Below are positions 61,416 through 64,000 of a stretch of 64,000 nucleotides of DNA, piece after piece. The notes below the pieces were generated by a model. That model did not search any database. It saw only the letters and a program-made list of their open reading frames with translations, and was not told the origin of the DNA. The translations under genes were made by a program, and so were the position numbers. The stretch covers positions 1 through 64,000 of the forward strand of contig JAQXIE010000029.1 in NCBI GenBank assembly GCA_029007645.1. The letters run 5' to 3'. Each line of letters opens with the position of its first letter. The first letter of the stretch is position 1. Source of the stretch: Bacteroidales bacterium (GTDB taxonomy: Bacteria; Bacteroidota; Bacteroidia; Bacteroidales; Muribaculaceae).

Positions 61416-62297
61416 ATGAAAAAATGGATTGCCATAGTAACTCTAATCTTATTAGGTGTGTGCTGCGCTCATGCCGGAGGGAAACGTGCGCTCTTGATTG
61501 GCATTTCAGATTACCCGACATATCGTGCTGCGGACTTAACTTGGAACCCAATACATGGTGCAAATGATGTGGAATTAATAAAAGGGACATTACGCAAGAA
61601 GTGGTTCTCTGTCACCACAATTACTAATTCTTCTGCCACTGCAAGTAAGGTCCGGTTGGCATTCAGGAAACTGGCGACTGAATGTCGAGCCGGAGATTTG
61701 GTATATATTCATTTTTCCGGACATGGCCAGGCCTATGAAGACCTTTCCGGAGATGAGACTGACGGATGGGATGAAGCAATTGTGCCTTATGATGCCATGC
61801 TTCAATATAAGGCCGGAGTGTATGACGGGCGGAATCACATTCTTGATGACGAGCTGGAAGGATATGTCTCCTCAATTCGCGCCAAAGTGGGCAGACAAGG
61901 TTTTGTATATCTTGTCTTGGATGCTTGCCACATGGGCGGTGCCAGCCGTGGAGATGAAGTTGAGGAAGAAGAATTATTTATTAGAGGTACAGACCAGGGC
62001 TTTTCTCCAAATGGGAAGAAATATATCCCCAAAATTGATCGTCGAGGAAATATGAAGGTTCAATCGCGCCCGGGAATGAGTGGAATTTGTATATTGGAAG
62101 CATGCAGGGCTTATCAGACTAACGCCGAGATAAAACAGAACGGTCGTTATTATGGGCCTCTGACTTATTATGTCTATCAGACGCTGTCTAAAATCAGCCT
62201 GACATCCAATACAAATTGGATTGAAACAGTACGAACCCTTATGGGTAAAGACAGAAGATTGATAAAACAGAACATGGTTAGCGAGAAGAATAATTGA
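61416..62297 (+). CDS. exported caspase-like (C14) protease
   Basis: Signal peptide MKKWIAIVTLILLGVCCAHAGG; KRALLIGISDY; catalytic His YIHFSGHGQ; catalytic Cys LVLDACHMGG. Confidence 0.88.
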   Translation: MKKWIAIVTLILLGVCCAHAGGKRALLIGISDYPTYRAADLTWNPIHGANDVELIKGTLRKKWFSVTTITNSSATASKVRLAFRKLATECRAGDLVYIHFSGHGQAYEDLSGDETDGWDEAIVPYDAMLQYKAGVYDGRNHILDDELEGYVSSIRAKVGRQGFVYLVLDACHMGGASRGDEVEEEELFIRGTDQGFSPNGKKYIPKIDRRGNMKVQSRPGMSGICILEACRAYQTNAEIKQNGRYYGPLTYYVYQTLSKISLTSNTNWIETVRTLMGKDRRLIKQNMVSEKNN

Positions 62298-62878
62298 TGG
62301 TTGACAAAAACAACATATATGACACAACTGACCTGAATCGGTTTGCCTCCAGTCAATGGGAAAGGGCACTGGCATTCCTTAAAAATCGGTTTGGCATTGA
62401 TGAAGATGACTGCAAAGACATCTTCCAGGAGTCATTTATTGTCCTCTATAATAATATCCAGGCAGGTAAACTTGACAATATGTCGGCTTCACTATCGACT
62501 TATTTTATGTCGATATGTCGGAATAAAGCTCTTGAAATGCTGAGGGGCTCTGCCAAATCAGTAAATGTTGATAGTGAAATGTCTCTCACGTTGATGGATG
62601 GAGAAGTTCAGTATGAAAAAATTGAGGCTCTTCTTGCTCTTGATAATGGAGATGAAGCTATTGAAGAACAAAAAGAAGAATTGGTCAGAACAATCGTACA
62701 GGATCTTCCCAGCCCATGCAACGAACTCCTGTGGGGATTTTACAGGGACAATCTTTCAATGAAATCACTTGCTGACATGTTCCATTACAGCAGTGAGGGA
62801 GCAGTGAAAGTAACCAAACACCGCTGTTGCGAGAAGTTTCGTGCGAGATATAATGAATTGTGCAACAAACTATTTTGA
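62297..62878 (+). CDS. ECF-type RNA polymerase sigma factor
   Basis: Region 2: DDCKDIFQESFIVLYNNI; region 4: LPSPCNELLWGFYRDNLSMKSLADMFHYSSEGAVKVTKHRCCEKF. ATG overlaps the caspase stop (TGATG). Confidence 0.85.
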   Translation: MVDKNNIYDTTDLNRFASSQWERALAFLKNRFGIDEDDCKDIFQESFIVLYNNIQAGKLDNMSASLSTYFMSICRNKALEMLRGSAKSVNVDSEMSLTLMDGEVQYEKIEALLALDNGDEAIEEQKEELVRTIVQDLPSPCNELLWGFYRDNLSMKSLADMFHYSSEGAVKVTKHRCCEKFRARYNELCNKLF

Positions 62879-62884
62879 ACGACC

Positions 62885-63625
62885 ATGAACAGAACTAACG
62901 ACATAGATTTGAATCGCTTTGATGAGATGTTCTCTCGTTATATAAAAGGTCAAATGACAGATGACGAGGAAGTAACGTTCAAACAGTTGCTTAAGGAGAA
63001 TGACACATTTCGCAATAAGGCAATCGCTACGGCTCGTCTCGTGCAAGCGATGGATCAAGTAGGGCGCGACCACGATAAAGAAACAGTCCAGTCTATCAGG
63101 GATATATCATTATCTGATGCAGAGAAAATTTCAGCAAAAGTCTGTGGCACGTCACCTACGCCCCCCCGGATATTAACTCTCCGCAGATTTGTTCTGTCGT
63201 TTTCTGCGGCCGCATCTATTCTTCTTTGCGTTTTCGGAGGGTATAAGTATTATAAGTATAATCAAGTGACCTCTCTTGGATCTGAGTATCTGACATACTT
63301 TCAGGCTTCGGAATTTTCTCGTGGAGAAGCCGATGATATTGGTAATAAGCTAAAGGGTTTCTATTCCAATATTGAAACTAAGAGCGATCTTGACACCACT
63401 ATCGACGATTTGGAAATCATGTGGGCTGAATCCCGAAGCGACTCTTATAATGATTATACAGAATACATGCCGGAAATCGGTTGGTTACTTGCCAACGCAT
63501 ATCTTCGGAACAATAATAAATCTCACTCATTAGAAGTGCTTGACGTGCTTATCAATGAATATCCGGATGGTACCGCAATGGGCGACAAGGCTCGTGAGTT
63601 AAAACATAAAATTGAAGAACTATAA
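62885..63625 (+). CDS. single-pass membrane protein, putative anti-sigma factor
   Basis: Cytoplasmic N-terminus (FDEMFSRYIKGQMTDDEEVTFKQLLKEN), TM FVLSFSAAASILLCVFGGYKY, TPR-like C-terminus; directly after the sigma gene. Confidence 0.6.
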   Translation: MNRTNDIDLNRFDEMFSRYIKGQMTDDEEVTFKQLLKENDTFRNKAIATARLVQAMDQVGRDHDKETVQSIRDISLSDAEKISAKVCGTSPTPPRILTLRRFVLSFSAAASILLCVFGGYKYYKYNQVTSLGSEYLTYFQASEFSRGEADDIGNKLKGFYSNIETKSDLDTTIDDLEIMWAESRSDSYNDYTEYMPEIGWLLANAYLRNNNKSHSLEVLDVLINEYPDGTAMGDKARELKHKIEEL

Positions 63626-63719
63626 ATATTTCTGTTAAAGCCTGTTAACCTTTTGAGGGTAGTTTTCATAAAGGATAAAGAAACATTATCGGAGAAAAAC
63701 GATTAAATAAGAAATCTAA

Positions 63720-64000
63720 GTGAGAAAAACTTGGGCAGAATATAGGAACATATTATGTCGATTAGGCTCTTTATGTACAATCCTAATAATTGGGGTATCT
63801 GCCTTTGCAGATGCACCAACACTATTTGTTCAACTTGAGAGAGTAAAAAACGCGCTGTCCAATGACAATTATGAAACTGCAGATAGTATTTGTGACCTGA
63901 TTGAGTCGGTTTGCGTGACAACAGACAACGATACAATTCAGGTCCTTTTTAATGAGAGCAGGGCTCAGTCTTTATTTTTTCAGAACAAATACCGAGAATG
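63720..64000 (+). CDS. exported helical-repeat-like protein (partial, runs off window)
   Basis: GTG start, VRKTWAEYRNILCRLGSLCTILIIGVSAFADAPTLFVQLERVKNALSNDNYETADSICDLIES..., open to window end. Confidence 0.55.
   Translation, partial: MRKTWAEYRNILCRLGSLCTILIIGVSAFADAPTLFVQLERVKNALSNDNYETADSICDLIESVCVTTDNDTIQVLFNESRAQSLFFQNKYRE

Overview
The window looks like chromosomal DNA from a Bacteroidales bacterium, probably Muribaculaceae-like (inference from gene content, codon usage and repeated Bacteroidetes-type promoters TTTG-N19-21-TAnnTTTG). About 1-58.2 kb is gene-dense core: pckA, pfkA, ribF, upp, recF, ribH, tnaA, slyD, a 7TM-HD phosphohydrolase, relA/spoT, the sdh/frd operon, a GH3 glucosidase, secDF, gap, mscL, mfd, an S41 protease, nadB, rpsT, birA, tsaE, nhaD, a LysM transglycosylase, parB and parA, with tRNA-Tyr, tRNA-Glu and tRNA-Ser. 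Downstream of tRNA-Ser (58.2-64 kb) the sequence is more AT-rich and looks accessory. It holds a remnant island bounded by a duplicated tRNA-Ser 3' end, an ORF6N/PLD-like gene plus a decayed second copy, a hairpin-rich repeat element, yaaA, and an operon of exported caspase-like protease, ECF sigma factor, membrane anti-sigma-like protein and exported protein (cut by the window end). Best leads: (1) the caspase/ECF-sigma/anti-sigma operon; (2) a REP-type Y1 transposase with a C-terminal SLOG/DprA-like domain, next to a long inverted repeat; (3) a ~360-nt structured element with 35-nt terminal inverted repeats in the apparent pckA 5' leader; (4) the tRNA-Ser-anchored remnant island; (5) a repeat element whose hairpins show compensatory changes. 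A saccharopine-dehydrogenase-family gene is split by a single in-frame TAG. All family calls come from reading motifs in the translations; no database search was run.
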